Source: Opitutaceae bacterium BACL24 MAG-120322-bin51 (GTDB lineage: Bacteria; Verrucomicrobiota; Verrucomicrobiia; Opitutales; Coraliomargaritaceae). From it: a stretch of 64,000 nucleotides of DNA. The DNA lies in NCBI GenBank assembly GCA_905182435.1, contig CAJJBN010000028.1:28908-92907 (forward strand). The letters run 5' to 3'. Positions 38,989 through 47,434 of this stretch are shown here, in pieces; positions within the stretch are counted from its first letter, which is position 1, and each line of letters begins with the position of its first letter. The position numbers were made by a program, and so were the translations under genes. A model generated the notes under the pieces. The model did not search any database. It saw only the letters and a list, made by a program, of their open reading frames with translations, and had not been told where the DNA came from.

Positions 38989-39038
38989 ATTTCACACACC
39001 TTTAAAGTTCAACAAATAATCTGACCAACTAATTAATC

Positions 39039-39920
39039 ATGCAACTCATCGACGGCAACGCAATCGCAGCATCCATTATTGAAGAACTCACCGTCGAAGT
39101 CGGCGCACTTTCAGGCAAAAAGCCAGTAGTCGCCTTCATTCGCGTCGGCGAAGACCCAGCCTCGGTCTCTTATGTACGTAAAAAGGAGAAAACTGCCGAA
39201 AAAATCGGCATCGAAAGCCGTCTAACACTGCTGCCTGAAAGCATTACATCAGAAGAGCTGTTCGCCCAGATTGACGCACTCAACGCTGATTCCGACGTCA
39301 ATGGTATCCTCATTCAAGCGCCACTGCCAAAGCACATCAATGAAACCGCCACGTTTAACCGTGTCCTCCCAGGCAAAGACGTCGACGGCTTCAACACCGT
39401 TAACATCGGTAAACTCTGCCAAGAAGACAGCAGTGGCTTCGTCGCCTGCACACCGGCCGGCATCGTCCAACTGATTAAGCGCAGCGGCATCGAAACCGAA
39501 GGCAAGCACGTCGTCGTACTCGGCCGCAGTCAAATCGTCGGCAAACCAGCCGCATTACTTATGATGCAAAAAGCTTGCCCGGGCAATGCCACCGTCACCG
39601 TCTGCCACTCTCGCACTGCCGACCTACCAAGCATCACCCGTCAAGCCGATGTGCTGATCGCAGCGATTGGACGCGCCAATTTCGTAACCGCAGACATGGT
39701 CAAAGACGGCGTCAACATCATCGACGTCGGCATCAATCGGGTTGAAGACGCCAGTAAGAAGAGCGGCTATCGCCTCGTTGGCGATGTCGAGTTTGCCACC
39801 GTCTCCGCCAAAGCAGCACACATCACGCCCGTCCCTGGCGGCGTGGGACCGATGACAGTTGCCATGCTGATGCACAACACTCTGCGAGCCTTCAAAGCCA
39901 GCCAAGCCACTCAAGCATGA
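39039..39920 (+). CDS. folD: Methylenetetrahydrofolate dehydrogenase/cyclohydrolase
   Basis: FolD interconverts 5,10-methylene- and 10-formyl-THF. The 293 residues show '[20 protein letters not shown]' with the catalytic Lys, '[13 protein letters not shown]', '[14 protein letters not shown]', the NADP-binding '[17 protein letters not shown]' and '[16 protein letters not shown]'. Length is normal. The next gene overlaps its stop by four bases. Confidence 0.97.
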   Translation: MQLIDGNAIAASIIEELTVEVGALSGKKPVVAFIRVGEDPASVSYVRKKEKTAEKIGIESRLTLLPESITSEELFAQIDALNADSDVNGILIQAPLPKHINETATFNRVLPGKDVDGFNTVNIGKLCQEDSSGFVACTPAGIVQLIKRSGIETEGKHVVVLGRSQIVGKPAALLMMQKACPGNATVTVCHSRTADLPSITRQADVLIAAIGRANFVTADMVKDGVNIIDVGINRVEDASKKSGYRLVGDVEFATVSAKAAHITPVPGGVGPMTVAMLMHNTLRAFKASQATQA

Positions 39921-40567
39921 GCACACAGCACGCTCCTCCAGGGCCAGCATTGATCAAACCGGGCAACCCGCTCGACTCGGTGTTATGCGACAGTGGGCCG
40001 ATGCCGCCGGCGCGCTTTGTTATTCGTGCACTGGCATTCTGCTTAGATTTAGCGCTGATTGTTGGCGTCAGTGCGTTAATTTTAAAAGTGACGCTGTTCG
40101 AAAGCTTCCCCGAGGCGGCTTCAATTTGGGCAGATTACAACGTAGCCATGCAAAACCTCGATTATGCAAAACGCATGATCTTCGACATGAACGGCACCAA
40201 CCCTGAACTGTTTGAAATCATTTCCTATGCCCTAGGCACGACGATCACGGCGGCCTGGTTCTACTTCTCCACTGGAGAAGCATTCTTCGGCGGTAGTTCA
40301 CTCGGCAAACGCTGCTGTCGGCTGCGTAGCATCAGCACCATTACACTTGGAGATCCCACGATCTTTAGTGGCATCGTTCGTGGGGGTCTAAAAACAATCA
40401 TGCTCTTTAGCTTTGGTATCATTGGCTGGGCAGCGATACTCATTCCACTGTTGTTCAACAAGCGGCGCCAAATGGGCCACGATCTACTGAGTCGAACGGC
40501 CGTTATTGACGAAACTCAACTCCAGAGGGCCGAGCCGCTTATCAGCTCATCTGAAAATCCTAATTAA
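39917..40567 (+). CDS. RDD-family membrane protein
   Basis: The 216-residue protein has the RDD pattern '[20 protein letters not shown]' (Arg and Asp in the first helix) and three to four membrane helices, with '[12 protein letters not shown]' in the loop typical of the family. Function of RDD proteins is mostly unknown; some affect ion or compatible solute transport. The ATG overlaps the folD stop, so they are cotranscribed. A two-component gene follows. Confidence 0.85.
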   Translation: MSTQHAPPGPALIKPGNPLDSVLCDSGPMPPARFVIRALAFCLDLALIVGVSALILKVTLFESFPEAASIWADYNVAMQNLDYAKRMIFDMNGTNPELFEIISYALGTTITAAWFYFSTGEAFFGGSSLGKRCCRLRSISTITLGDPTIFSGIVRGGLKTIMLFSFGIIGWAAILIPLLFNKRRQMGHDLLSRTAVIDETQLQRAEPLISSSENPN

Positions 40568-40667
40568 TTTTGCTGTTTTAACTTCCGAAAAATCAGGCTA
40601 TACTTTATTTCATATTGCAGCATACAAGCCAACCGCCTTCATCTGCCCCCCCAAAAAAAGCATTCAC

Positions 40668-41780
40668 TTGAGCACTAATCGTAAGCCCAAAATACTCGTT
40701 GTCGACGATCAACCGATCAACATCAAGCTGCTGCAACGCAAACTTGAACGACAAAACATGGAGATCCTCGTCGCTTACAATGGACGCGAATGCTTGAACA
40801 TTGTTGAACAGGATCTCCCCGACTTAATTCTACTCGACATCATGATGCCCGAAATGGACGGCATCGAAACTTGCCAACATCTGAAGGAAAATCCGGCGAC
40901 TGAGGCCATCCCCATTATCTTCATCACCGCGAAGGCCTCGAAAGAAGGGAAGCTCGAAGGTCTGAATGCTGGCGCAGTCGACTACATCACAAAGCCGATC
41001 GACCTCGATGAGACTCTAGCCCGCGTACGCACACAGCTTCGCCTGCAAGAGATTTTCCGTGAAAACCTAGAATTACAAACACGCCTCGGCGAGGTTCGAA
41101 AGTCAGCCGCAGTGGGAGCTATCACCCAAGGGATCGCGCATAACTTAAATAATCTACTCGGCGTCGTCGTCGGTTATCTCGACCTAATTAAAAACGGCTA
41201 CGACAGCCCCGACATGGTCAAGCGTAGCGTCATGCTGATGGACAACGCGATCAACCGCATGGTCGGTATTATTCGCCAACTCGGAACCATCGCCAGCAAC
41301 GAACGCATCGAACTGTCCACTCATTCGATCGACTTGCTGCTAAACAACAGTATTGACCGTCTGAAGAATGAGCACGAGATCCCCGCTCAAGTCTTGCTCG
41401 ACTCGCAACTCGACGAAAGCGCCACCATTTCTGCGAATCCAGAAATATTCGAAATCATCCTCGTTAAGCTTCTCATCAACGCATGGGAAAGCTATGCGAA
41501 GGGCACCGCAGATGCTGACCGAACCATCCATCTCACCGCCCGTATCTCGCGCGATAATGGGCCTGCCATGCTAGAGATCAAAGTCATCGACCATGGCGCT
41601 GGTATTGATCCAGAAGTCACAGACACTTTATTTGAGCCCTTCATCACGACCAAGACCTCGGTCGGTCGCGGCATGGGGCTTACTATAGCACGTCACACTA
41701 TTCGCAACCTTGAAGGAGAAATCACCCTCAAACCCAACGCAGACTGCGGCGTAACCGCCACACTGACCCATCCCTTGTAA
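40668..41780 (+). CDS. Hybrid sensor with N-terminal receiver and C-terminal histidine kinase
   Basis: The order is inverted relative to most hybrid kinases. The receiver comes first (residues 7-120, Asp 57 in 'LILLDIMMPEMDGIE', Lys in 'DYITKPIDLDE'), then a coiled coil. The dimerisation domain has the phospho-His (about 158) in 'GIAHNLNNLLGVVVGYLDLI', and the HATPase domain has 'KLLINAWESY' and 'VIDHGAGID'. There is no membrane segment, so it is cytoplasmic and probably takes its signal by phosphorylation of the receiver. The TTG at 40668 is the most sensible start; the frame extends to 40506 but overlaps the RDD gene. proC follows without a gap. Confidence 0.9.
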   Translation: MSTNRKPKILVVDDQPINIKLLQRKLERQNMEILVAYNGRECLNIVEQDLPDLILLDIMMPEMDGIETCQHLKENPATEAIPIIFITAKASKEGKLEGLNAGAVDYITKPIDLDETLARVRTQLRLQEIFRENLELQTRLGEVRKSAAVGAITQGIAHNLNNLLGVVVGYLDLIKNGYDSPDMVKRSVMLMDNAINRMVGIIRQLGTIASNERIELSTHSIDLLLNNSIDRLKNEHEIPAQVLLDSQLDESATISANPEIFEIILVKLLINAWESYAKGTADADRTIHLTARISRDNGPAMLEIKVIDHGAGIDPEVTDTLFEPFITTKTSVGRGMGLTIARHTIRNLEGEITLKPNADCGVTATLTHPL

Positions 41781-42587
41781 ATGAGTATTCGTATCGTATT
41801 TATCGGTGCCGGCCGCATGGCCGCCGCCATCGTCCGCGGCTTAATCGAAGAAGAGCACTACCTTCCTGAAGAAATTGCCTGCACTGGAGGCAACGGCACT
41901 AGCGGCCCGGAACTGGCCGAGCAAACCGGCATCCAATACGCAAAGGACATCTTTAAGGTGGTTCGCAAAACGGAGACCATCGTGCTTGCCTGCAAGCCTT
42001 ACCAACTGGACGTCATTGACGATGCACTGGCCGAAGCCGCGCACGGCAAACTCGTCCTCTCCGTACTGGCAGGCACAACACTCTCACGACTCAGTGCAAA
42101 ATTCAGCAATGCGCGCAACGTCGTGCGCACCATGCCGAATACTCCGGGACAAATTGGTGCCGGCGTGACTGCCTTTACACCTCAGAACCCGCTCAGCCCG
42201 AAGGATCAAGAGATCATCGAAGCGATCCTCGGCTCTCTGGGCAACTTCCACGAAGTCGAAGAAACCGACCTCGACGCCGTCACAGCCCTCAGCGGTAGTG
42301 GCCCCGCCTATGTATTTGAGTTTGCCGCAGCCCTGCGCGAAGCAGGCATCAATTGCGGACTCGACGAGTCCCTCGCCCATTCCCTCGCCATCGACACCCT
42401 CCTAGGCGCAGCCATGCTAATGGCTGAAAGTGAAGGTAGCCCCGAAGCACTGCGCGACGCGGTCACGTCCCCCGGCGGCACTACCGCTGCCGCACTCAAG
42501 GTATTCAGCGACAATGACTTTCGCGGACTCGTGGACAAAGCACTCGCCGCTGCTAAGGCACGCTCGCTAGAACTCGCGAAGGAATAA
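41781..42587 (+). CDS. proC: Pyrroline-5-carboxylate reductase
   Basis: ProC makes proline from pyrroline-5-carboxylate with NAD(P)H. The 268-residue protein has the Rossmann start 'IVFIGAGRMAAAIVRGLIEE', 'VVRTMPNTPGQIGAGVTAF', 'TALSGSGPAYVFEFAAAL' and 'LRDAVTSPGGTTAAALKVF', the signature block. It starts right after the stop of the sensor kinase gene, so it shares that transcript. Confidence 0.97.
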   Translation: MSIRIVFIGAGRMAAAIVRGLIEEEHYLPEEIACTGGNGTSGPELAEQTGIQYAKDIFKVVRKTETIVLACKPYQLDVIDDALAEAAHGKLVLSVLAGTTLSRLSAKFSNARNVVRTMPNTPGQIGAGVTAFTPQNPLSPKDQEIIEAILGSLGNFHEVEETDLDAVTALSGSGPAYVFEFAAALREAGINCGLDESLAHSLAIDTLLGAAMLMAESEGSPEALRDAVTSPGGTTAAALKVFSDNDFRGLVDKALAAAKARSLELAKE

Positions 42588-42657
42588 CGCCACTCACGCC
42601 CAGCAGTCCAACAACGCACAAAAGCGGCAAGCGGGGTCCCCGAAGCCCCGCAGAGAC

Positions 42658-42876
42658 CTAATAATGCGGCGGTTTTTCATTAGCAGGCATATCACCCGCA
42701 CCAGCCACGCCTCCCGACGACAACGCAGATAACTGTGTCTTCTGCGCCTGCACTAATTGGCTCAATACATCTAGGCGCTTTGCCAATTGATAAAATTCCG
42801 CATCTTGCTCGGCGATATGATGTTCCAAATGAGTAAGTTTCGTTTGAAGTTCGGTAATGGAGTCTGCGTCTGACAT
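42658..42876 (-). CDS. slyX: SlyX-family protein
   Basis: The 72-residue protein is an N-terminal coiled coil ('ITELQTKLTHLEHHIAEQDA') followed by a flexible part and the C-terminal 'PPHY' that marks the SlyX family. Function is unknown; in E. coli it was found near slyD. It faces proC tail to tail. Confidence 0.8.
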   Translation of the reverse strand: MSDADSITELQTKLTHLEHHIAEQDAEFYQLAKRLDVLSQLVQAQKTQLSALSSGGVAGAGDMPANEKPPHY

Positions 42877-43068
42877 AATGGAACCTAATGAACAGAGTGC
42901 CCCCGAAGAAGCAACATGGGAAATACACGTAACTCTGATTCTAAGGCAAACCCACCTCAGATTATAAATATTTAGTAAAAAGCATTAAAGAGTTAATCTA
43001 CTAAATAAATTGGACTGGCTCGACTCAAGGTCTACCTTCGATCCAGTTAGCTTATTTTTGAATCCTCA

Positions 43069-43548
43069 ATGAATCCAATGCCTTCGCTCCTCACCAGTTC
43101 ACCTGCTTCTATGTCCACTAAGACAAAACTGCAACGAGGGTTCACCTTGGTGGAAGTCATGATTACCCTCACGCTGTTCATACTGATGAGTATTGGTGTT
43201 TTCGGATCCATCACAGTGCTACACCAGATTTCGCGTCGCCAAGCCACCTATAGCTCGGTGCTAGCCTTGGTCATACAGAAGCAAGAAGCGATACGAGCCG
43301 ATGGCTACACAACACCGAGTGCTCGCTATACTTCGGACGCGGAAGGCATTAGTGAGCAACAAGAAAAATCAGTTTCATGGAACGCATCGGGCACTGAGTC
43401 CTCAGTTGATGTCACTATAGTCAGCACCTTTAAAGTCGCATCCGGTGGCCACCTCGTGACCGTTTCGGCGACCTACATATACAACGACAATTCCACCACG
43501 ATTGAGACCACAACTCTCATTAACAACTACTCCAGCACATCGTCATAA
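43069..43548 (+). CDS. Type IV prepilin-like protein 1
   Basis: The segment 'RGFTLVEVMITLTLFILMSI' is a class III signal: a Gly cleavage site, Phe at +1, Glu at +5 and a long hydrophobic helix. From a second ATG at 43111 the leader would be 10 residues, normal for type IV prepilins; the ATG at 43069 gives a leader of 24. The mature part is polar with Ser/Thr-rich strands and no Cys pair. It is a minor pilin or pseudopilin and opens an operon of five genes. Confidence 0.85.
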   Translation: MNPMPSLLTSSPASMSTKTKLQRGFTLVEVMITLTLFILMSIGVFGSITVLHQISRRQATYSSVLALVIQKQEAIRADGYTTPSARYTSDAEGISEQQEKSVSWNASGTESSVDVTIVSTFKVASGGHLVTVSATYIYNDNSTTIETTTLINNYSSTSS

Positions 43549-43568
43549 ACATATATAACCGACCGCCC

Positions 43569-44135
43569 TTGAAGATTCGCACTGCGGGCTTTACGATACT
43601 GGAACTGATGATTGCTACCACAGTCATGGCGATGGCTAGTGTGGCATTCGTAAGCGTAATGAATTTCAGCGGTTACGCGATGCTAGATATTACCCAACAG
43701 ACCGAATTCAACAAAGCCGCAAGCAACACCACCTTCAAAATCATCCAACGCACCCGCTACAGCCATACTTTTGAGGTCTCTAATAACGGCAATACTTTAG
43801 TCTTAAGCTTTGATGATGATTATATCACGGATACAGATGGAGATGGCAATTTCTATAATGACACCGATCATCAAGAGACCTTTGAATACGCATCAACTGA
43901 TGTCGATGGCAGCGGAACGATCTCACACCAAAGCAGCGCAAATGTAGCCCCGCAGGCCATACTCACCAACGCCCTACCAATTGGCAGTTCGGCAATTTTC
44001 GAGGTAAATGGGCAGAACCCACGACAGATCGACATCCAGTTCAGACTCCTCAATCAAATAGCCAATAACGGGCGCACGCAGAAAATCGACATCTCTACCT
44101 CAGCCTATCGCTTGAATGGCCAAGATGGCACATAA
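43569..44135 (+). CDS. Type IV prepilin-like protein 2
   Basis: It begins at a TTG with the short leader 'MKIRTAG' and the methylation-type helix 'FTILELMIATTVMAMASVAF'; Glu at +5 is present. The 188-residue product carries an acidic run 'DDDYITDTDGDGNFYNDTDH' that could bind calcium. It resembles PilW/GspJ-type minor pseudopilins in length. It lies 20 bp after the first prepilin gene and overlaps the next gene. Confidence 0.85.
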   Translation: MKIRTAGFTILELMIATTVMAMASVAFVSVMNFSGYAMLDITQQTEFNKAASNTTFKIIQRTRYSHTFEVSNNGNTLVLSFDDDYITDTDGDGNFYNDTDHQETFEYASTDVDGSGTISHQSSANVAPQAILTNALPIGSSAIFEVNGQNPRQIDIQFRLLNQIANNGRTQKIDISTSAYRLNGQDGT

Positions 44136-45048
44136 CCCGATCTCGAGCCCAAGCATCATGAAATCACAGACTCATTTCCCCGAGAAATCCCAGCAGGGTT
44201 CAATTATTGTTTATGTGCTAGTCGCGATGGTTCTACTCGGCACAATTGGTAGCATCGGCACGCACGTCACCCAACAAACAAAAGTTACATCACGCCAAAC
44301 TCAGCTCGCAAAAGCGTATCAGTTTGCGGACGGCGGCGCATCCATCGCCACATACGATTTAAACCGCGCATTCACTTCAAACGCTAATGACATAGCCACT
44401 GGACTCACCGAAGACGAAGAATTCCCCTATGCATTGAGTAATTCATTGAGCACGGTGGATGAGTTTTGCTATGTGCGCACGATCGGAGCTCCGTTTACTA
44501 ACCAGATAGTGAGTGCACAAATTTGGCTCAAAAAAGACTCTAGCGAAGGCACTGCACGCGTCGTTGCAGTGGCGACCTCTGGCGAGGTCGCTCAAACAGT
44601 CACAGTTCATATCATGGCTAGCTACGCCTTCGGTGCAGCGCTTATCAGCACTGCCGAAGGAGATGGCAGCACCGAGGTCAGTAAAAAGAGCGCTCAGAAG
44701 GGGCAGTTAGTAATCGAAGGTGAGAAAATAACAATCGAAGGGGGGGCAACCTCTAACGGTTCAACGATATATGACAAATTTGTGCCGAAAGATGGACAGA
44801 TTGACGCGGATTTATATGGCACCGACGATGAGATCCCGAACTACACCGACCCAAGCTCCACCAACCAGTTATTTGACTTTGAGCGCTTTAGTGCAGTTGG
44901 CGACGCAATGGGGACGCGTTACACTGTCAAGCAATTCCAACAAGCGATGAAAGAGGCATATGAGACCGGCCCGGGCTACCTCGAAGGCATCATCGTAATC
45001 GACATCGACATCGACGACGGCAGCATAACTAACTACGCCGATTTATAG
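44116..45048 (+). CDS. PilX-like membrane-anchored pilus assembly protein
   Basis: The 310-residue product has an N-terminal helix 'GSIIVYVLVAMVLLGTIGSI' preceded by a polar leader 'EKSQQ'; there is no classical prepilin Glu+5 motif, as in PilX/GspK-type proteins of this position in pilin operons. The rest is exported, Thr/Ser-rich. The ATG at 44116 overlaps the previous gene by 20 bp; an ATG at 44158 is an alternative. Its role as a pilus tip or assembly factor is inferred from context. Confidence 0.7.
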   Translation: MAKMAHNPISSPSIMKSQTHFPEKSQQGSIIVYVLVAMVLLGTIGSIGTHVTQQTKVTSRQTQLAKAYQFADGGASIATYDLNRAFTSNANDIATGLTEDEEFPYALSNSLSTVDEFCYVRTIGAPFTNQIVSAQIWLKKDSSEGTARVVAVATSGEVAQTVTVHIMASYAFGAALISTAEGDGSTEVSKKSAQKGQLVIEGEKITIEGGATSNGSTIYDKFVPKDGQIDADLYGTDDEIPNYTDPSSTNQLFDFERFSAVGDAMGTRYTVKQFQQAMKEAYETGPGYLEGIIVIDIDIDDGSITNYADL

Positions 45049-45102
45049 GCAACAGAAGCATCCTAAGAGACCGCAAAAACAGCCCTCAACCCGACGATCA
45101 CC

Positions 45103-45951
45103 ATGAAAGAGACACTCCTAAGTCGACTCAAATCAAAGACAGCCCTGAGTATTATTTATACCCTTGCGGCGTGCTTGCTAATGATCACGAACATTACGAT
45201 CTTCCTAGCAATACAAAAAGGGAAATCACAGACGAATGGCGAAGGCTTTAGCATCAGTCAATTCGCTGCCAAGCACTTTGATTTCCAATACGGCCGGGAA
45301 GGTAAGAAAGACAAGAAGGGCAAAGACGACGGCAAAGACGACGGCAAAGACGACGGCAAAGACGATGGTAAAGACGGCGGCGGCACAAAAATTGACGTCA
45401 AATGGGACGACAAGAGCTTCCCACCTGGAGGCATCGACATACGCGGGACACTGGTCTTGCTCTTCGACCCTACCATCTCAATGAACAGCAAAGTAAGATT
45501 TGAACTACCTCTTAAAATTAATCCCATCACCACTGAACAATTTGTCGCGCTTGATCCGAACGACCCAGACACCTTCGTAAGCGGTTACTCTGGGATAACC
45601 CAGGATATTGTCGATGCATCAAAAATTGCCAAAGATTCTGACGGTAATGCAATTACACCGTTTACAAAGAAGGACGACCTCCCAGCACTCATGTACAATA
45701 GCGCCATTGCTGATTTACATCGAGAGGTCAATATTTCAGGCGTCGTTTATTCGCCCGTATTTGCAGAAATTGAGCGCAACGGCGACTCTACTCAGTACTT
45801 CAATGGTTCGATTATTGGCGGCGGTGGCATCTTCGTTGAAGATAAGGGAGGCAATGGCCAAACCATTATTAATTACGACCCAAACACGCTAGATCGTCTC
45901 GCGACAGATGGGTCCAATGGTAAAACCTTCAGAGTCGTGCATCGAGAATGA
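45103..45951 (+). CDS. Membrane-anchored exported protein with Lys/Asp repeat, pilin operon
   Basis: Residues about 12-38 form one membrane helix ('LSIIYTLAACLLMITNITIF'). A low-complexity Lys/Asp/Gly linker follows, made from a 12-bp DNA repeat coding GKDD. The exported part has 'ALMYNSAIADLHREVNISGV' and 'NGSIIGGGGIFVEDKGG', segments of a beta-helix-like type seen in PilX/collagen-like pilus proteins. Function unknown. The 3' end overlaps the next start as ATGA, tying it to the zinc-finger gene. Confidence 0.7.
   Translation: MKETLLSRLKSKTALSIIYTLAACLLMITNITIFLAIQKGKSQTNGEGFSISQFAAKHFDFQYGREGKKDKKGKDDGKDDGKDDGKDDGKDGGGTKIDVKWDDKSFPPGGIDIRGTLVLLFDPTISMNSKVRFELPLKINPITTEQFVALDPNDPDTFVSGYSGITQDIVDASKIAKDSDGNAITPFTKKDDLPALMYNSAIADLHREVNISGVVYSPVFAEIERNGDSTQYFNGSIIGGGGIFVEDKGGNGQTIINYDPNTLDRLATDGSNGKTFRVVHRE
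45319..45378 (+). repeat. Five copies of a 12-bp in-frame repeat
   Basis: GGCAAAGACGAC is repeated three times exactly, then with one change (GAT), then as GGTAAAGACGGC. It codes the Gly-Lys-Asp-Asp linker of the exported protein. Such repeats can change copy number by slippage while keeping the reading frame. Confidence 0.9.
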
Positions 45952-46565
45952 TCATCACCAGCAAACACTACATCATAGGAGCAATCATTCTGACTCTCGC
46001 TATTAAAGTAATTTTTACTAACGACGCAGAAGAAGACGCTGCAAAAACCGCTGACACACGGACTGTGCAAGTGGTCGATTGGTCTCCACAAAAAGATCGA
46101 GAGTTAACAGCGACTCAAAGGCGTATTACACGTCTAACGCAGCTCGAGGAGCGTCAAAAGGAACGTGCCATCGCCGCTAAGGAACTCCCCGATTACCGGC
46201 AGCGCATACTAGGCGCTCGTCATGCCGAATGGACTGCTATTTTAGAGAAAAACTGGGCAGAATACCAACAGTTGCTTGAAATCGCAGAACAGGACCATGC
46301 AGGAATGACCGACTGCACCATTTGCGGTGGTGACACCTACTTGGATTTTTGTATTTTCTGCGCAGAATCATCCAATGGAATATGCGTGTCCTGCCTAGGC
46401 GAAGGATTACGATTTGGGAAAGAGCTTTGCCCCGCCTGTCGAGGCAGTGGAAAGTGCTTCATGTGCACAAGCGGCGAATCACACATGATGATTTGCCCCT
46501 TCTGTGATGATGGCTCGATCGACGTCAATCAGCCAGCACCGTCACCAGTCCCGATCATGCGCTAA
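45948..46565 (+). CDS. Membrane-anchored DnaJ-type zinc-finger protein
   Basis: An N-terminal membrane helix ('YIIGAIILTLAIKVIF') leads to a charged coiled coil (about residues 45-115) and a Cys-rich end. Six CxxC pairs are visible: 'CTIC', 'CIFC', 'CVSCLGEG', 'CPACRGSG', 'CFMC' and 'CPFC'. Two have the CxxCxGxG form of DnaJ zinc fingers, but there is no J domain. It is the last gene of the pilin-like operon, coupled to the previous gene by ATGA. A role as a disulfide or folding helper for exported pilins is a guess from context. Confidence 0.75.
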   Translation: MIITSKHYIIGAIILTLAIKVIFTNDAEEDAAKTADTRTVQVVDWSPQKDRELTATQRRITRLTQLEERQKERAIAAKELPDYRQRILGARHAEWTAILEKNWAEYQQLLEIAEQDHAGMTDCTICGGDTYLDFCIFCAESSNGICVSCLGEGLRFGKELCPACRGSGKCFMCTSGESHMMICPFCDDGSIDVNQPAPSPVPIMR

Positions 46566-46588
46566 AAATAACGCAACCTCTGAAGATT

Positions 46589-47281
46589 TCACTCCGACCT
46601 AAAGACCATATCCACTAGACCGAAATCCAGTGCTTCCTCGGCAGTGATGTAGTTTGTCTCGTCAGTTACTTTCGTAAACCAGGTCTTCGGGATTTGCTTA
46701 AATGCTGCCCAAAAAGTGTTCATGCGCTGGTTCTCTTTAGTATTAATACTATCAAGCATTAACGTTCTTACTCAAATTATCGTGCACCATCAGCAGTGCA
46801 TTTGCATAAGCAGCTCGTGTGCCCGTGCCACTCGCAACAATTATAGCCCCCGAAGAGTGGCATCCACCAATGGCATAGGTATTCACTGGCGCATCAATCG
46901 CCCGCATCACATCAATAATCGCAAATGCATCATCATAATAACCGCCCATTGGTGCGAACGTATAAATCGATCGGCGTATGTGCATCCTGCTCATTCAAAA
47001 GGATAAAACTCCCTACCACCTGCTTCGTGCTATTCGCATTGATATCAGAGGTCAGTAAAATCGTACGCGATTTCAATAAAGTCTCATCCAATCCACCATG
47101 TGGATTCAAATTCCCAGACTCCGCTAGCAGACCCATCACATAGCTCGGATCAAAAGCATTTGCCGATCCGGCATCCTCAACTGCCGCGGGTGAGGTCAGT
47201 CACCTTATAAAAAACATCCGTTGTCTCAAATGCTCTCAACAACAACAGCACAAAAATCCCCAGCAACACTACGATCTTCAA
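46589..47281 (-). pseudogene. Membrane-anchored ClpP-like serine protease, frameshifted
   Basis: Three open pieces join into one protein of about 228 residues. A TTG start is followed by a membrane helix ('VVLLGIFVLLLLRAF'), then 'LLKSRTILLTSDINANSTKQ', 'PIDLYVRTNGGYYDDAFAII', 'AIGGCHSSGAIIVASGTG' (nucleophile Ser region), 'LLMVHDNLS' (His) and 'NYITAEEALDFGLVD' (Asp region). One base removed near 47195 (GG), 46948 (GGG) and 46755 (TT) restores the whole frame. The fold is ClpP/SppA-like, but the membrane anchor is not found in ordinary ClpP. It is probably an intact gene with sequence errors. Confidence 0.75.
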
Positions 47282-47434
47282 AAAGTTTAACAGTTTATTA
47301 TCAGCCTATCACCGTGAAGCTTGGTCGGACTCAGAATCAGAGGGCGAGAATTTATAATCCCTAACCTCGACTTGCACGACAAAAAAACAAACTTGGTCTT
47401 TTGACCGAAAACCCTTTTCTACATAAATAATACC

